Positions 18,534 through 28,723 are shown, numbered from the stretch's first letter. The stretch: 64,000 bases of DNA from Frigidibacter sp. SD6-1 (GCF_030143255.1 NZ_JARJNR010000004.1:1-64000), one strand, 5' to 3'. The notes: generated by a model not told the origin, from the letters alone. Translations and numbers: made by a program.

Positions 18534-19322
18534 TCAGGCGGCGGTTTCGAAAGTGATACCATCGATTGCGGCCTCCGCAATCAGACCTTCGGTGTAGGCG
18601 CGCGCGGCGTGCGCCCAGGCGCGTTCCTCCATCGCGCGGCGCAGGGGCGCCGCGATCCGCTCGAACGGCAGGACGGCGCCTTCGGCCTTGGCGTCGAGGC
18701 GGATGATATGCCAGCCATAGGCGCTGCGGACCGGTTCGGCGCCGATGGTGCCGGGCGTCATGCGGGCCAGTGCCGCCTCGAACTCCGGCACCGTGTCGCC
18801 TGCGGAGATCTGGCCGAGCAGGCCGCCGTTCGCCGCAGACGAGCAAGCGGACCGCGCGCGCGCCATTTCGGCGAAGGCGGCAGGGGCGCGGGCAAGCTCG
18901 GACAGAAGGGCTTCGGCCTCGGCCTTCATCGCGGCTTCGTTACCGTCGCCGACAGGCAGTAGGATGTGAGCCGCCTCATAAAGCGCGGGCGCGCGGAACC
19001 GGTCGGGCCGCGCCCGATATTCCGCCTCAAGATCGGTGTCCGTCACCGGCGCGGGCCGGACATGCGCCGCAAGGACGGCACGGACCAGGGCTTCCTCTTC
19101 TGTTTCGTGCTGGCCCGGCGCTACCTCGCGCGGCAGGGGGCTGAGCCCCTGCCGCCGGGCTTCCTGCAGAAGAAGCACCCGGATCGTCAGAGCCCGTGCC
19201 GCCGCCCGCCAGGCAAGTCCCGGCTTGCCGTGGGGCGCGGGATGCATCTGGGCCTCCTCCGCGATGGCTGCGGGCGCGATGCGTTCGCCGTTCACGGTGA
19301 TCTCTGCAAGAAGCGGTTTCAT
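18534..19322 (-). CDS. PpiC-type (parvulin) peptidyl-prolyl isomerase of the nar operon
   Basis: The 262-residue protein has a helical N-terminal part and a C-terminal parvulin domain: 'YEAAHILLPVGDGNEAAM', 'SACSSAANGGLLGQISAGDTVPEFEAALARM' and 'PVRSAYGWHIIRLDAK'. There is no signal peptide, which resembles NifM rather than periplasmic SurA or PrsA. It begins 5 bases after narI and is followed by DUF2478. A role in folding or maturing NarGH is inferred from position. Confidence 0.85.
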   Translation of the reverse strand: MKPLLAEITVNGERIAPAAIAEEAQMHPAPHGKPGLAWRAAARALTIRVLLLQEARRQGLSPLPREVAPGQHETEEEALVRAVLAAHVRPAPVTDTDLEAEYRARPDRFRAPALYEAAHILLPVGDGNEAAMKAEAEALLSELARAPAAFAEMARARSACSSAANGGLLGQISAGDTVPEFEAALARMTPGTIGAEPVRSAYGWHIIRLDAKAEGAVLPFERIAAPLRRAMEERAWAHAARAYTEGLIAEAAIDGITFETAA

Positions 19323-19327
19323 CTGCG

Positions 19328-20017
19328 TTACTCCGCCGGCGTCTCTTTGCGCGTCCGCACGATCTGGTAGCCCGGGCGCCAGAGGAAGCGGACGGGGGCC
19401 GAGACGATGTGGACGAGACGCGTGAAGGGGAACAGAAGGAAGATCGTCAGACCGAGCGCGATATGGGCCTTGAAGATCCAGTTCACGTCGGCGATGTAGC
19501 TTGCCGCCTTCGGGTCGAAGGTGAGGATGCCCTGCGCCCAGGACATGAATTTCACCATTTCATGCCCGTCGAGATGCTGGACCGAGACAAAGATCGAGCC
19601 GACGCCAAGGAGAAGCTGGGCGACAAGCAGGATCAGGATGCCGGTATCGGCGACGGTCGAGTTGGCGCTGATACGCGGGTCGAAGAGGCGGCGGGCCAGA
19701 AGGATGAAGCCGCCGATCAGCGCCATCACCCCGGCGATGCCGCCCGCCGCCATGGCGAGAAGCTGCTTGGCGCCGTGGGGGATGCCGAGCGAGTCAAAGA
19801 TCCAGATTGGCGTCAGAAGGCCGATCAGGTGGCCGGCAAAGATCAGCAGCACCCCGACGTGAAAGAGGACCGAGCCGATGACGAAGCTGCGCCGTCTGAG
19901 GAGCTGGCTCGATTTCGATTTCCAGGTGAACGGGTCGCGGTCGTAGCGGGCCGCGCTGGCGATCACCATCACCGAGAGCGCGATATAGGGATAAATCCCA
20001 TAGAGGAAATGGTGCAT
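19328..20017 (-). CDS. narI: Respiratory nitrate reductase, cytochrome b subunit
   Basis: NarI is the membrane subunit that oxidises quinol and passes electrons through two b haems to NarH. The 229-residue protein has five hydrophobic helices. Histidines likely to bind haem include those in 'LFHVGVLLIFAGHLIGL' and near the end 'KAHIALGLTIFLLFPFTRLVHIV'. It starts MHHFLYGIYPYIAL. Length and order (after narJ) are typical. Confidence 0.95.
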   Translation of the reverse strand: MHHFLYGIYPYIALSVMVIASAARYDRDPFTWKSKSSQLLRRRSFVIGSVLFHVGVLLIFAGHLIGLLTPIWIFDSLGIPHGAKQLLAMAAGGIAGVMALIGGFILLARRLFDPRISANSTVADTGILILLVAQLLLGVGSIFVSVQHLDGHEMVKFMSWAQGILTFDPKAASYIADVNWIFKAHIALGLTIFLLFPFTRLVHIVSAPVRFLWRPGYQIVRTRKETPAE

Positions 20018-20026
20018 CTGAGGCTC

Positions 20027-20725
20027 CTATTCGGCAGCGGTGGCTGCGGTGCGGACGGGCAGATCCATCCGGGCCAGGATATCGCGGCTGACCGGGCAAC
20101 CGGCGTTCGGATCGGGGGCGAAGGAGACCTGGGCCTCTTCCCAGACCTTGTCGAGGGCGGCGAGGTCCATCGGATCGTCCTCGGGTTCAGCGAGAAGCGC
20201 CGTCGCTTCTTCGGTATCGGCGCGGGCCTCGGCGAGCGCCACCAGCGCTTCCAGCACGCCAGCATAGACTGACTGGCGGCGGGTCAGACGCTCGGCCAGC
20301 GCCACGAGGATATGGCCCGCGTCGGCGAGGGTGCCCTGCGCTTCCTCCAATGGCCGGGTGGACAGGAACTCCAGCAACACCGGCAGGTGGTCCGGCAATT
20401 CCGGCCCGTCGAGGTCAAAGCCGCCAGCCCGGTAGGTCTCCAACAAATCGACCATCGCGCCGCCCCGGTCCCGGCTTTCACCGTGGATATGTTCGAAGAG
20501 ATTGAGCGAGAGGCTGCGGGAGCGGTCGAACAGGAGCACATAGCGCTCCTGCAGGTCATAGAGGTCGTCGACCGCCAGCGAGGCCATCAGCGGTTCCAGA
20601 TGCCCCATCCGATGGGGGCCGAGGAGCCCTTCGTCCTTCAGGGTCGCCCGGATCGCCGGGATCGTCGCCTGAAGGTCCTGTTCGGGGTAGGAGAGCAGGA
20701 GGGAGAGTGCCTTGAAGGTTTTCAT
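20027..20725 (-). CDS. narJ: Nitrate reductase assembly chaperone
   Basis: NarJ is the cytoplasmic chaperone that holds apo-NarGH for Mo cofactor insertion and membrane docking. The 232-residue all-helical protein starts MKTFKALSLLLSYPEQDL and has the family segment 'YVLLFDRSRSLSLNLFEHIHGESRDRG'. The ATG overlaps the narH stop (ATGA), supporting the start at 20725 over the longer frame. Confidence 0.94.
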   Translation of the reverse strand: MKTFKALSLLLSYPEQDLQATIPAIRATLKDEGLLGPHRMGHLEPLMASLAVDDLYDLQERYVLLFDRSRSLSLNLFEHIHGESRDRGGAMVDLLETYRAGGFDLDGPELPDHLPVLLEFLSTRPLEEAQGTLADAGHILVALAERLTRRQSVYAGVLEALVALAEARADTEEATALLAEPEDDPMDLAALDKVWEEAQVSFAPDPNAGCPVSRDILARMDLPVRTAATAAE

Positions 20726-22245
20726 GCGATGAACTCCGTGGGGGAGCGGAACTTCTTGCCGCCGCCGAAGAGGGATTTGCCGGACGACCCGCCCGAACAG
20801 CCGTTGCCGTCGGTGAAGCCGCAACCGCCCTTGATGTCATAGGCTTGCTCGACCATCTCGCGGTGGGTCGTCGGGATGACGAACCGGTCCTCGTAATTGG
20901 CGATGGCCATCAGCTGGTACATCTCGTCGATCTGGTGCGGTGTCAGGCCCACGCGGTTGGCAACGCCAAGGTTGACGACGCCGTCCACTGTCTTCGAGCG
21001 CATGTAGGAGCGCATGGCGAGCATCCGTTCGAGTGCCGCCACCACCGGCGTCTCGTCGCCCGCCGTCAGCATGTTGGCGAGATAGCGGACCGGGATGCGC
21101 AGGCTGCGCACATCGGGCATGTCGTCCTGCGCCGCGATCTGGCCCGCCTGCGCGGCGTTCTGGATGGGCGACAAGGGCGGCACATACCAGACCATAGGCA
21201 GGGTGCGGTATTCCGGGTGGAGCGGGAAGGCGATCTTCCATTCCATCGCCATCTTCCAGATCGGCGAATTCTGCGCGCCCTTGATCCAGTCTTCCGGAAC
21301 CCCTTCCTTCCGCGCGGCCTCGATCACGGCGGGGTCGTTCGGGTCAAGGAAGACACCCAACTGCGCGTCATAGAGGTCCATTTCCTTCTCGACGCTCGCC
21401 GCCTCGGCGATCTTGTCGGCGTCATAGAGCATCACACCCAGATAGCGGATGCGCCCCACGCAGGTTTCCGAGCATACCGTTGGCTGGCCGCTTTCCAGAC
21501 GCGGATAGCACAGTGTGCATTTCTCGGATTTGCCCGAAGACCAGTTGTAATAGATCTTCTTGTAGGGGCAGCCCGAAACGCACATCCGCCAGCCCCGGCA
21601 TTTTTCCTGGTCGATCAGGACAACGCCGTCGTCCTCGCGCTTGTAGATGGCGCCCGAGGGGCAGGAGGCGACGCAGGCCGGGTTGAGGCAATGTTCGCAC
21701 AGCCGCGGCAGATACATCATGAAGGTGTTTTCATACTCGCCGTAGATGGCTTTCTGCACGCCTTCGAAATTGTAGTCCTGCGAACGCTTGGCGAATTCCC
21801 CGCCAAGGATCTCCTCCCAGTTCGGGCCCCATTCGATCTTCTCCATCCGCTCGCCCGAGATCTTGGAACGCGGGCGGGCGGTCGGGAAAGCCTCCATCTC
21901 GGGGGCCGATTTCAGATGGTCATGGTCGAAATCGAACGGCTCGTAGAAGTCGTCGATTTCAGGCAGGTTGGGGTTGGCGAAGATGTTGGCGAGGATGCGC
22001 CATTTGCCGCCCTGCTTGGGCTGAAGGCCGCCCGAGGCGGTGCGTTCCCAGCCGCCTTTCCAGCGCTTCTGGTTTTCCCAGTCCTTCGGATAGCCGATCC
22101 CCGGCTTCGTCTCGACATTGTTGAACCACGCGTATTCCACGCCGTCGCGAGAGGTCCAGACATTCTTGCAGGTGACCGAACAGGTATGGCACCCGATACA
22201 TTTGTCGAGGTTCAGGACCATGCCGATTTGTGCACGAACCTTCAT
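20722..22245 (-). CDS. narH: Respiratory nitrate reductase, iron-sulfur subunit
   Basis: NarH carries three 4Fe-4S and one 3Fe-4S clusters between NarI and NarG. The 507-residue protein shows the four cysteine groups: 'DKCIGCHTCSVTCKN', 'LCEHCLNPACVASCP', 'KCRGWRMCVSGCPYKK' (Trp in place of one Cys, the mark of the 3Fe-4S site) and 'KCTLCYPRLESGQPTVCSETC'. The C-terminus has an unusual Gly/Cys-rich stretch 'GGCGFTDGNGCSGGSSG'. It overlaps narG by four bases upstream and narJ downstream. Confidence 0.97.
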   Translation of the reverse strand: MKVRAQIGMVLNLDKCIGCHTCSVTCKNVWTSRDGVEYAWFNNVETKPGIGYPKDWENQKRWKGGWERTASGGLQPKQGGKWRILANIFANPNLPEIDDFYEPFDFDHDHLKSAPEMEAFPTARPRSKISGERMEKIEWGPNWEEILGGEFAKRSQDYNFEGVQKAIYGEYENTFMMYLPRLCEHCLNPACVASCPSGAIYKREDDGVVLIDQEKCRGWRMCVSGCPYKKIYYNWSSGKSEKCTLCYPRLESGQPTVCSETCVGRIRYLGVMLYDADKIAEAASVEKEMDLYDAQLGVFLDPNDPAVIEAARKEGVPEDWIKGAQNSPIWKMAMEWKIAFPLHPEYRTLPMVWYVPPLSPIQNAAQAGQIAAQDDMPDVRSLRIPVRYLANMLTAGDETPVVAALERMLAMRSYMRSKTVDGVVNLGVANRVGLTPHQIDEMYQLMAIANYEDRFVIPTTHREMVEQAYDIKGGCGFTDGNGCSGGSSGKSLFGGGKKFRSPTEFIA

Positions 22246-25200
22246 TCCGCAGCCTCCACTTTGGCGGGACGGTCGAGCCAGTCCACTGAGTTCATCTTGC
22301 GCACGACGACCATCTCGTCGCGGTTGCAGCCCACGGTGCCGTAGTAGTTGAAGCCGTAGGACTGCTGGGCATAGCCGCCGATCATGTGGGTCGGTTTCAG
22401 GACCGCCCGCGTGACCGAATTGTGGATGCCGCCGCGCTTGCCGGTGATCTGGCTGCCGGGCGTATTCACGATCTTTTCCTGCGCGTGGTACATGAAGAGC
22501 GTGCCGTCCTTCATGCGCTGGCTGACGACGGCGCGGGCGGTCAGGACGCCGTTCGAGTTGAAGACCTCGACCCAGTCATTGTCGACGATGCCCGCCGTTT
22601 TCGCATCATGCTCGCTGATCCAGACGACCGGGCCGCCGCGATTGAGCGTCAGCATCAGGAGGTTGTCGGAGTAGGTCGAGTGGATGCCCCATTTCTGGTG
22701 CGGGGTGATGAAGTTCAGGACGACATGCTTTTCGCCCGACTTCAGCGCCTTGGTGGCATCGGCCGAAATGGTCTTGAGGTCTACCGGCGGCCGCCAGGTA
22801 AGGAAGAATTCGCCGAATGCCAGCATCCATTCGTGATCCTGATACAGCTGCTGGCGTCCGGTAAGCGTGCGCCATGGGATCAGTTCGTGGACGTTGGTCC
22901 AGCCGGCGTTGTAGCAGACCTCCTCGCTCTCGATCCCCGACCAGGTGGGCGACGAGATGATCTTTCGCGGCTGGGCGGCGATGTCGCGGAAGCGGATCTT
23001 TTCGTCTTCCTTCACCTCGGCCAGATGCTTGTGGTCAAGGCCGGTGGCACGCCCGAGCGCGTCCCAGGCCTTCACGGCCACTTCGCCGTTTGTCTCGGGC
23101 GCCAGCATCAGGATCACCTCGGCCGCGTCGATGGCGGTCTCGATCTTGGCGAGGCCCTTCGTCGGGCCGTCCTCGTGATGGGTGCCGTTCAGGGCCTTGA
23201 GGTGATGAACCTCGGTCTTGGTATCCCAGCTGATGCCCTTGCCGCCGTTGCCGACCTTCTCCATCAGCGGCCCAAGGGCGGTGAAGCGCTTGTAGAGGTT
23301 GGGATAGTCCCGTTCGACCGCGATATAGGCGGGCGCGGTCTTGCCCGGGATCAGGTCGCATTCGCCCTTCTTCCAGTCCCTCACATGCGGCTGGGCGACC
23401 TCCATCGCGCTGTCGTGCTGCAGGGGTAGCTGGACCACATCGGTCTCGGTCCCGAGATAGCCGGGGACCACGTCGGAGAATTTCTTCGCAATCGCCTTGA
23501 AGATTTCCCAGTCGGTCTTGGATTCGTACGCCGGGTCCACCGCCGCCTGCAGCGGATGGATGAACGGGTGCATGTCCGAGGTGTTGAGGTCGTCCTTCTC
23601 GTACCAGCTGGCCGTCGGCAGGACGATGTCGGCATAGACGGCGGTCGTGGACATGCGGAAGTCGATCGTCACCAGAAGGTCCAGCTTGCCCTCCGGCGCC
23701 TTGTCGTGCCAGCGCGCCTCGACGGGCTTCTGGCGGCCTTCCTGTCCGAGATCCTTCCCAAGCACGCCATGTTCGGTGCCCAGAAGGTGCTTGAGGAAAT
23801 ATTCATGTCCTTTGCCGGACGATCCCAAGAGGTTCGAGCGCCAGACAAACAGGTTCCTTGGCCAGTTTTCCGGTGCGTCGGGGTCTTGTGCCGACATTTC
23901 CAGCGCGCCCGACTTCAGTTCGCGAGCCACATAGTCCTTGGCCTCGATCCCTTCGGCCTTGGCGGCGGCACCCACTTGCAGTGGGTTGGTCCGGAGTTGC
24001 GGCGCCGATGGCAGCCATCCCATCCGCTCGGCGCGGATGTTGTAGTCGATCAGGGAAAGGTCCCTGTAGTCGCCCGCCGGAGCGGTCGGCGACAGGATTT
24101 CGGCCGACGACACGGTTTCATACCGCCACTGGTCGGTGTGCGCGTACCAGGCGCTGGTCGAATTCATGTGCCGTGGCGGGCGCGCCCAGTCGAGCGCGAA
24201 GGCCAGGGCCGTCCAGCCGGTCTGGGGTCTGAGCTTTTCCTGCCCCACGTAATGCGCCCAGCCGCCGCCCGACTGGCCCACGCACCCGCACATCACCAGC
24301 ATGTTGATGACGCCCCGGTAGTTCATGTCCATGTGGTACCAGTGGTTCATCGCCGCGCCGATGATGATCATCGACTTGCCGTTGGTCTTTTCGGCGTTCG
24401 TCGCGAACTCGCGGGCGACCTGGATGATCTTGTCGCGCTTGACGCCGGTGATCCGTTCGGCCCAGGCGGGCGTGCCGGGGATGTCCTGATCGTAATCCTT
24501 CGTCACCCAGTCGCCGCCAAGGCCACGGTCGAGCCCGTAGTTCGCGGCGAAGAGGTCGAAGACGGTGCAGACGGCGGCCGCGCCGCTTGCCAGTTTCAGC
24601 TTCCTCACCGGGATGTTGCGGGTCAGCACGTCCGGGAAGTCGCAGGCCGCCCATTGCGTCGTGGCCTGCCCGCCGAAGTAGGGAAAGTCGACCGGCAGCG
24701 TGCCGTCATTGTCGCCCTCGAGGATCAGCGTGGTTTTCAGGCGCGTGTCCTTGCCCGCCGCCTGCTCCTCGAGGTTCCATTTGCCCTGTTCGCCCCAGCG
24801 GAAACCGATGGAGCCGTTTGGCACGACGACCTTTCCGGCCTTTTCCGCGAAGGCCACGGTCTTCCAGTCGGGGTTGTTCGCTTCGCCCAGGCCGTCCGCG
24901 AAATCGGCCGCGCGCAGCATGCGGCCCGGCACATAGCGGCCGTCCTTCTCCTCGAGCTTCACCAGCATCGGGAAGTCGGAATATTTGCGGGTGTAATCCT
25001 CGAAATAGTCGACCTGCCGGTCGAGGTGATATTCGCGCAAGATCACATGGCCCATCGCGATGGCGAGTGCCGCATCGGTGCCCTGCTTGGCATTCAGCCA
25101 GATATCGCCGAACTTCGCGGCCTCGGAATAGTCCGGGCAGACGACGGCCGATTTGGTGCCGCGATAGCGCGCCTCGGTGTAGAAATGCGCGTCGGGCGTG

Positions 25201-25982
25201 CGGGTCTGGGGCACGTTCGAGCCCCAGAGGATCAGGAAGCCCGCATTGTACCAGTCGGCCGATTCCGGCACGTCGGTCTGTTCGCCCCAGGTCATGGGGC
25301 TTGCAGGCGGCAGGTCGCAATACCAGTCGTAGAAGGACATGCAGGTACCGCCGAGGAGGCTGAGGTAACGTGATCCGGCGGCATAGCTGACCATCGACAT
25401 GGCCGGGATCGGCGAGAAGCCGAAGACGCGGTCCGGCCCGTAGGTCTTGGCGGTATAGGCGTTCGCAGCCGCCACGATCTCGGTCGCTTCGTCCCAGGTC
25501 GCGCGGACGAAACCGCCCAGGCCGCGCTTCTTCGTATAGGACGCCCGCGCGGCAGGGTCCTGCTGGATCGAGGCCCAGGCCTCGATCGGGCTCATAGTCG
25601 CCCGGCGCTGCCGCCAGAGCTTCATCAGCCGCCCGCGCACCAGCGGGTTCTTCACCCGGTTCGCGGAATAGAGATACCAGCTGTAGGAGGCCCCCCGCGC
25701 GCAGCCGCGCGGTTCGTGGTTCGGCAGGTCGGGCCGCGTGCGGGGATAGTCGGTCTGCTGGGTTTCCCAGGTCACGATCCCGGATTTCACATAGATCTTC
25801 CAGGAACAGGACCCGGTGCAGTTCACCCCGTGGGTCGAGCGCACGATCTTGTCGTGGCGCCAGCGCGAGCGGTAGGTGTCCTCCCAGTCGCGGTTCTCAA
25901 GGGTGGTTTGGCCATGGCCATCCGCGAACGTGTCTTTGCGCAGGCTTTTGAGGAAATTCAGTTTGTCGAGAAGCTGGCTCAT
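22242..25982 (-). CDS. narG: Respiratory nitrate reductase, catalytic Mo subunit
   Basis: NarG reduces nitrate to nitrite at a Mo-bis-MGD centre on the cytoplasmic side. The 1246-residue protein has the His/Cys FeS motif 'STHGVNCTGSCSWK' (His51, Cys55, Cys59) and the Mo-ligand aspartate Asp219 in 'SFYDWYCDLPP', both diagnostic of membrane-bound NarG rather than Nap. No Tat signal is present, as expected. Length is normal. It starts 17 bases after narK, so the transporter and the enzyme share a transcript. Confidence 0.98.
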   Translation of the reverse strand: MSQLLDKLNFLKSLRKDTFADGHGQTTLENRDWEDTYRSRWRHDKIVRSTHGVNCTGSCSWKIYVKSGIVTWETQQTDYPRTRPDLPNHEPRGCARGASYSWYLYSANRVKNPLVRGRLMKLWRQRRATMSPIEAWASIQQDPAARASYTKKRGLGGFVRATWDEATEIVAAANAYTAKTYGPDRVFGFSPIPAMSMVSYAAGSRYLSLLGGTCMSFYDWYCDLPPASPMTWGEQTDVPESADWYNAGFLILWGSNVPQTRTPDAHFYTEARYRGTKSAVVCPDYSEAAKFGDIWLNAKQGTDAALAIAMGHVILREYHLDRQVDYFEDYTRKYSDFPMLVKLEEKDGRYVPGRMLRAADFADGLGEANNPDWKTVAFAEKAGKVVVPNGSIGFRWGEQGKWNLEEQAAGKDTRLKTTLILEGDNDGTLPVDFPYFGGQATTQWAACDFPDVLTRNIPVRKLKLASGAAAVCTVFDLFAANYGLDRGLGGDWVTKDYDQDIPGTPAWAERITGVKRDKIIQVAREFATNAEKTNGKSMIIIGAAMNHWYHMDMNYRGVINMLVMCGCVGQSGGGWAHYVGQEKLRPQTGWTALAFALDWARPPRHMNSTSAWYAHTDQWRYETVSSAEILSPTAPAGDYRDLSLIDYNIRAERMGWLPSAPQLRTNPLQVGAAAKAEGIEAKDYVARELKSGALEMSAQDPDAPENWPRNLFVWRSNLLGSSGKGHEYFLKHLLGTEHGVLGKDLGQEGRQKPVEARWHDKAPEGKLDLLVTIDFRMSTTAVYADIVLPTASWYEKDDLNTSDMHPFIHPLQAAVDPAYESKTDWEIFKAIAKKFSDVVPGYLGTETDVVQLPLQHDSAMEVAQPHVRDWKKGECDLIPGKTAPAYIAVERDYPNLYKRFTALGPLMEKVGNGGKGISWDTKTEVHHLKALNGTHHEDGPTKGLAKIETAIDAAEVILMLAPETNGEVAVKAWDALGRATGLDHKHLAEVKEDEKIRFRDIAAQPRKIISSPTWSGIESEEVCYNAGWTNVHELIPWRTLTGRQQLYQDHEWMLAFGEFFLTWRPPVDLKTISADATKALKSGEKHVVLNFITPHQKWGIHSTYSDNLLMLTLNRGGPVVWISEHDAKTAGIVDNDWVEVFNSNGVLTARAVVSQRMKDGTLFMYHAQEKIVNTPGSQITGKRGGIHNSVTRAVLKPTHMIGGYAQQSYGFNYYGTVGCNRDEMVVVRKMNSVDWLDRPAKVEAAE

Positions 25983-25999
25983 GGCCTAACCCTTTCCGT

Positions 26000-28723
26000 T
26001 CAGGCGTGGGCGGTGGCCGGAGTGCGGCCACGCTCGATGTCATGGAGAAGTCCGCCGCGCCGGGTGTAGTAGACCCAGGTCAGAACGAGGCAGAGGACGT
26101 AGAAGCCGAGGAACGCCCAGAGCGCCGCAACTGGCCCGCCCGTCATCGCGATCGACGTGCCGTAGGCCTTCGGGATGAAGAAGGCACCATAGGCGGCGAT
26201 GGCCGAGGTGAAGGCGATGATCGCCGCACTTTCGCGTTCCGCCTGGCGGCGTGTCGCGGTGGCGTCGAGGCCCGGCATCAGGCGTGGGATCTCGCGCCCC
26301 ATGATCGCGGGGATCATCTGGAAGGTCGAGGCATTGCCGACGCCCGTCAGGAAGAAGAGCGCGAGGAAGCAGGCGAAGAAGCCCTGGAAGCTGCCACCCG
26401 TGCCGTTGTCTGGCAGGAATGTGATGACGCCCCAGGTCGCCACGATCATGCCGAGGAAGGTCCAGAAGGTCACCCGTCCGCCGCCGAACCTGTCCGACAC
26501 CCAGCCGGTCCCGGCGCGGGAAAGGGCGCCGACCAGCGGGCCAAGGAACACATATTGCAGCGCGTTCACCTCGGGGAACATCAGCTTCGTGAGAAGGGGG
26601 AAGCCCGCCGAATAGCCGATGAAGGACCCGAAGGTGCCGGTGTAGAGGATGCACATGATCCAGTTGTGGAAGCGTCCGAGGATCACCGCCTGTTCGCGGA
26701 ACGAGGCTTTCGCATCGGCGATATCATTCATGCCGAGCCAGGCCGCGATGGTGGCGATGGCGATGAACGGCACCCAGACGAAGCCCGCGTTCTGCACCCA
26801 GAGCTGGCCACCGTCGGTCAGGCTCTGCGCCTCGCCGCCCATCGCGCCGAAGACCCCGGATGCGATGACGATCGGCACGAGGAACTGCATGACCGAGACG
26901 CCGAGGTTGCCGAGGCCCGCGTTCAGGGCCAGCGCATTGCCCTTTTCCGCCTTGGGGAAGAAATAGGCGATGTTGGCCATGGACGAAGCGAAGTTGCCGC
27001 CGCCAAGGCCGCAGAGAAGCGCCAGCACCATGAAGATCAGGTAGGGCGTCTCGGGGTTCTGCACCGCATAGCCGATGCCCATGGCGGGCAGGAGGAGCGA
27101 GGCGGTGGAAAGCGTCGTCCAGAGCCTGCCACCGAAGATCGGCACCATGAAGCTGTAGAAGATGCGAAGCGTCGCACCCGAAAGGCCGGGGAGCGCCGCC
27201 AGCCAGAAAAGCTGGCCGGGCGTGAAGCTGAAGCCGATGGCGGGAAGTTTTGCCACGACCATCGACCAGACCATCCAGACCGAGAAGGCCAGAAGGAGCG
27301 CCGGGATCGACAGCCACAGGTTCCGCCGGGCGACCGCACGGCCCTGCGAAGCCCAGAAATCCTTGTCCTCGGGCTGCCAGTCGGCCAGCGTGCGCGGCAT
27401 CACCGTTTTGCCGGGGACGTGGACCTCCTGCATTTCGGGCAGGCTTGGCAGCTGGTCCAGCATCTCGCCATGCGCGGCCCGCTCCATCGCGCGGATCGAC
27501 ATGTGCATCCAGCCAAGCGCCATCGCGACGAGCAGGAAGAGCAGCGCGAAGCAGCTGGTGTAGATGCCGGTGATGTCGAGGAGCGCGCCGAACATGATCG
27601 GCAGGATGAAGCCTCCCAGACCGCCGATCATGCCGACAAGACCGCCGACGGCGCCGACATGGTGGGGATAATAGACCGGGATATGCTTGTAGACCGCCGC
27701 CTTGCCCAGCGACATGAAGAAGCCAAGCGCGAAGAGGATGGCGACGAAGGGCCAGAGACCCATGTTGGTTGCAAAGGTGATCGGGCCGTCCTTGCCCTGG
27801 ATCACATAGTCGGTCGGCGGATAGGACAGCATGAAGAGGAAGATCAGGCTGAAGCCGAAGCACCAGTACATGACGGCCCGTGCGCCGAACCGGTCGGACA
27901 GGTGGCCGCCATAGGCGCGGAAGATCGAGGCGGAAAGCGAGAAGGCAGCCGCCGACATGCCGGCCGTCTTCACATCGACGCCGTAGACGTCGATCAGATA
28001 GTGCGGCATCCAGAGTGCCAGCGCGACGAAGGCGCCGAAGACGAAGAAATAGTAAAGCGAGAAGCGCCAGACCTGCAGGTTCTTCAGGGGCGCGAACTGT
28101 TCGGCCAGCGATGGCGCCTTTACACCCTTGGTACGGCGCGCGACCAGTTCGGGATCATCCTTGGCGAAGATGTAGAACAGCACACCCATCAGCACGATGC
28201 CCGCCGCCCAGACATGGGCGACGCCGTGCCAGCCGTAGGCCACCATCACGAAGGGTGCCACGAATTTCGTCACCGCCGCGCCCACGTTGCCCGCGCCAAA
28301 GATGCCAAGCGCCGTGCCCTGCTTGCCCGCCTCATACCAGCGCGAGACGTAAGCCACGCCGATGATGAAAGATCCGCCCGCAAGACCGACGCCAAGCGCC
28401 GCGACAAGGTACATCACATAGGTGTCCGCCCAGGTCAGTGCCCAGGTGGCGAGGCCTGTGAGGATCATCTGCAGCGAAAAGACCGCGCGTCCGCCATATT
28501 TCTCGGTCCAGACGCCGAGGAAGAGGCGGGTGAGTGACCCGGTGAGGATGGGGGTTGCCACCAGAAGGCCGAACTCGAACTCGTTCAGTCCAAGCTCTTT
28601 CTTGATGGCCACGCCGATGATGGAAAAGATCGTCCAGACCGCGAAACAGGCGGTGAAGGCGATCGTGCTGAGGAAGAGGGCGCGGTTCTGTTCGCCCTTC
28701 GATACGGTTGTGCCTTGCAGCAT
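26000..28723 (-). CDS. narK: NarK1-NarK2 fusion nitrate/nitrite transporter
   Basis: The 907-residue major facilitator protein contains two complete 12-helix NarK units joined by a loop near residues 430-480 ('MERAAHGEMLDQLPSLPEMQ'). The first half resembles NarK1 (nitrate/proton symport), the second NarK2 (nitrate/nitrite exchange), as described for Paracoccus NarK. Both halves keep NarK-type glycine-rich segments, for example 'GGLVGMIGGLGGFILPIMFGA' and 'CGLGGGNFASSMANIAYFFPK'. The ATG at 28723 has GGAG upstream. A perfect FNR-type box lies 72-85 bases upstream. Confidence 0.94.
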   Translation of the reverse strand: MLQGTTVSKGEQNRALFLSTIAFTACFAVWTIFSIIGVAIKKELGLNEFEFGLLVATPILTGSLTRLFLGVWTEKYGGRAVFSLQMILTGLATWALTWADTYVMYLVAALGVGLAGGSFIIGVAYVSRWYEAGKQGTALGIFGAGNVGAAVTKFVAPFVMVAYGWHGVAHVWAAGIVLMGVLFYIFAKDDPELVARRTKGVKAPSLAEQFAPLKNLQVWRFSLYYFFVFGAFVALALWMPHYLIDVYGVDVKTAGMSAAAFSLSASIFRAYGGHLSDRFGARAVMYWCFGFSLIFLFMLSYPPTDYVIQGKDGPITFATNMGLWPFVAILFALGFFMSLGKAAVYKHIPVYYPHHVGAVGGLVGMIGGLGGFILPIMFGALLDITGIYTSCFALLFLLVAMALGWMHMSIRAMERAAHGEMLDQLPSLPEMQEVHVPGKTVMPRTLADWQPEDKDFWASQGRAVARRNLWLSIPALLLAFSVWMVWSMVVAKLPAIGFSFTPGQLFWLAALPGLSGATLRIFYSFMVPIFGGRLWTTLSTASLLLPAMGIGYAVQNPETPYLIFMVLALLCGLGGGNFASSMANIAYFFPKAEKGNALALNAGLGNLGVSVMQFLVPIVIASGVFGAMGGEAQSLTDGGQLWVQNAGFVWVPFIAIATIAAWLGMNDIADAKASFREQAVILGRFHNWIMCILYTGTFGSFIGYSAGFPLLTKLMFPEVNALQYVFLGPLVGALSRAGTGWVSDRFGGGRVTFWTFLGMIVATWGVITFLPDNGTGGSFQGFFACFLALFFLTGVGNASTFQMIPAIMGREIPRLMPGLDATATRRQAERESAAIIAFTSAIAAYGAFFIPKAYGTSIAMTGGPVAALWAFLGFYVLCLVLTWVYYTRRGGLLHDIERGRTPATAHA

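Noticed and set aside
26006-28537. 843-codon open frame on the + strand opposite narK
   Set aside because: It mirrors the narK reading frame, giving a charged low-complexity translation.
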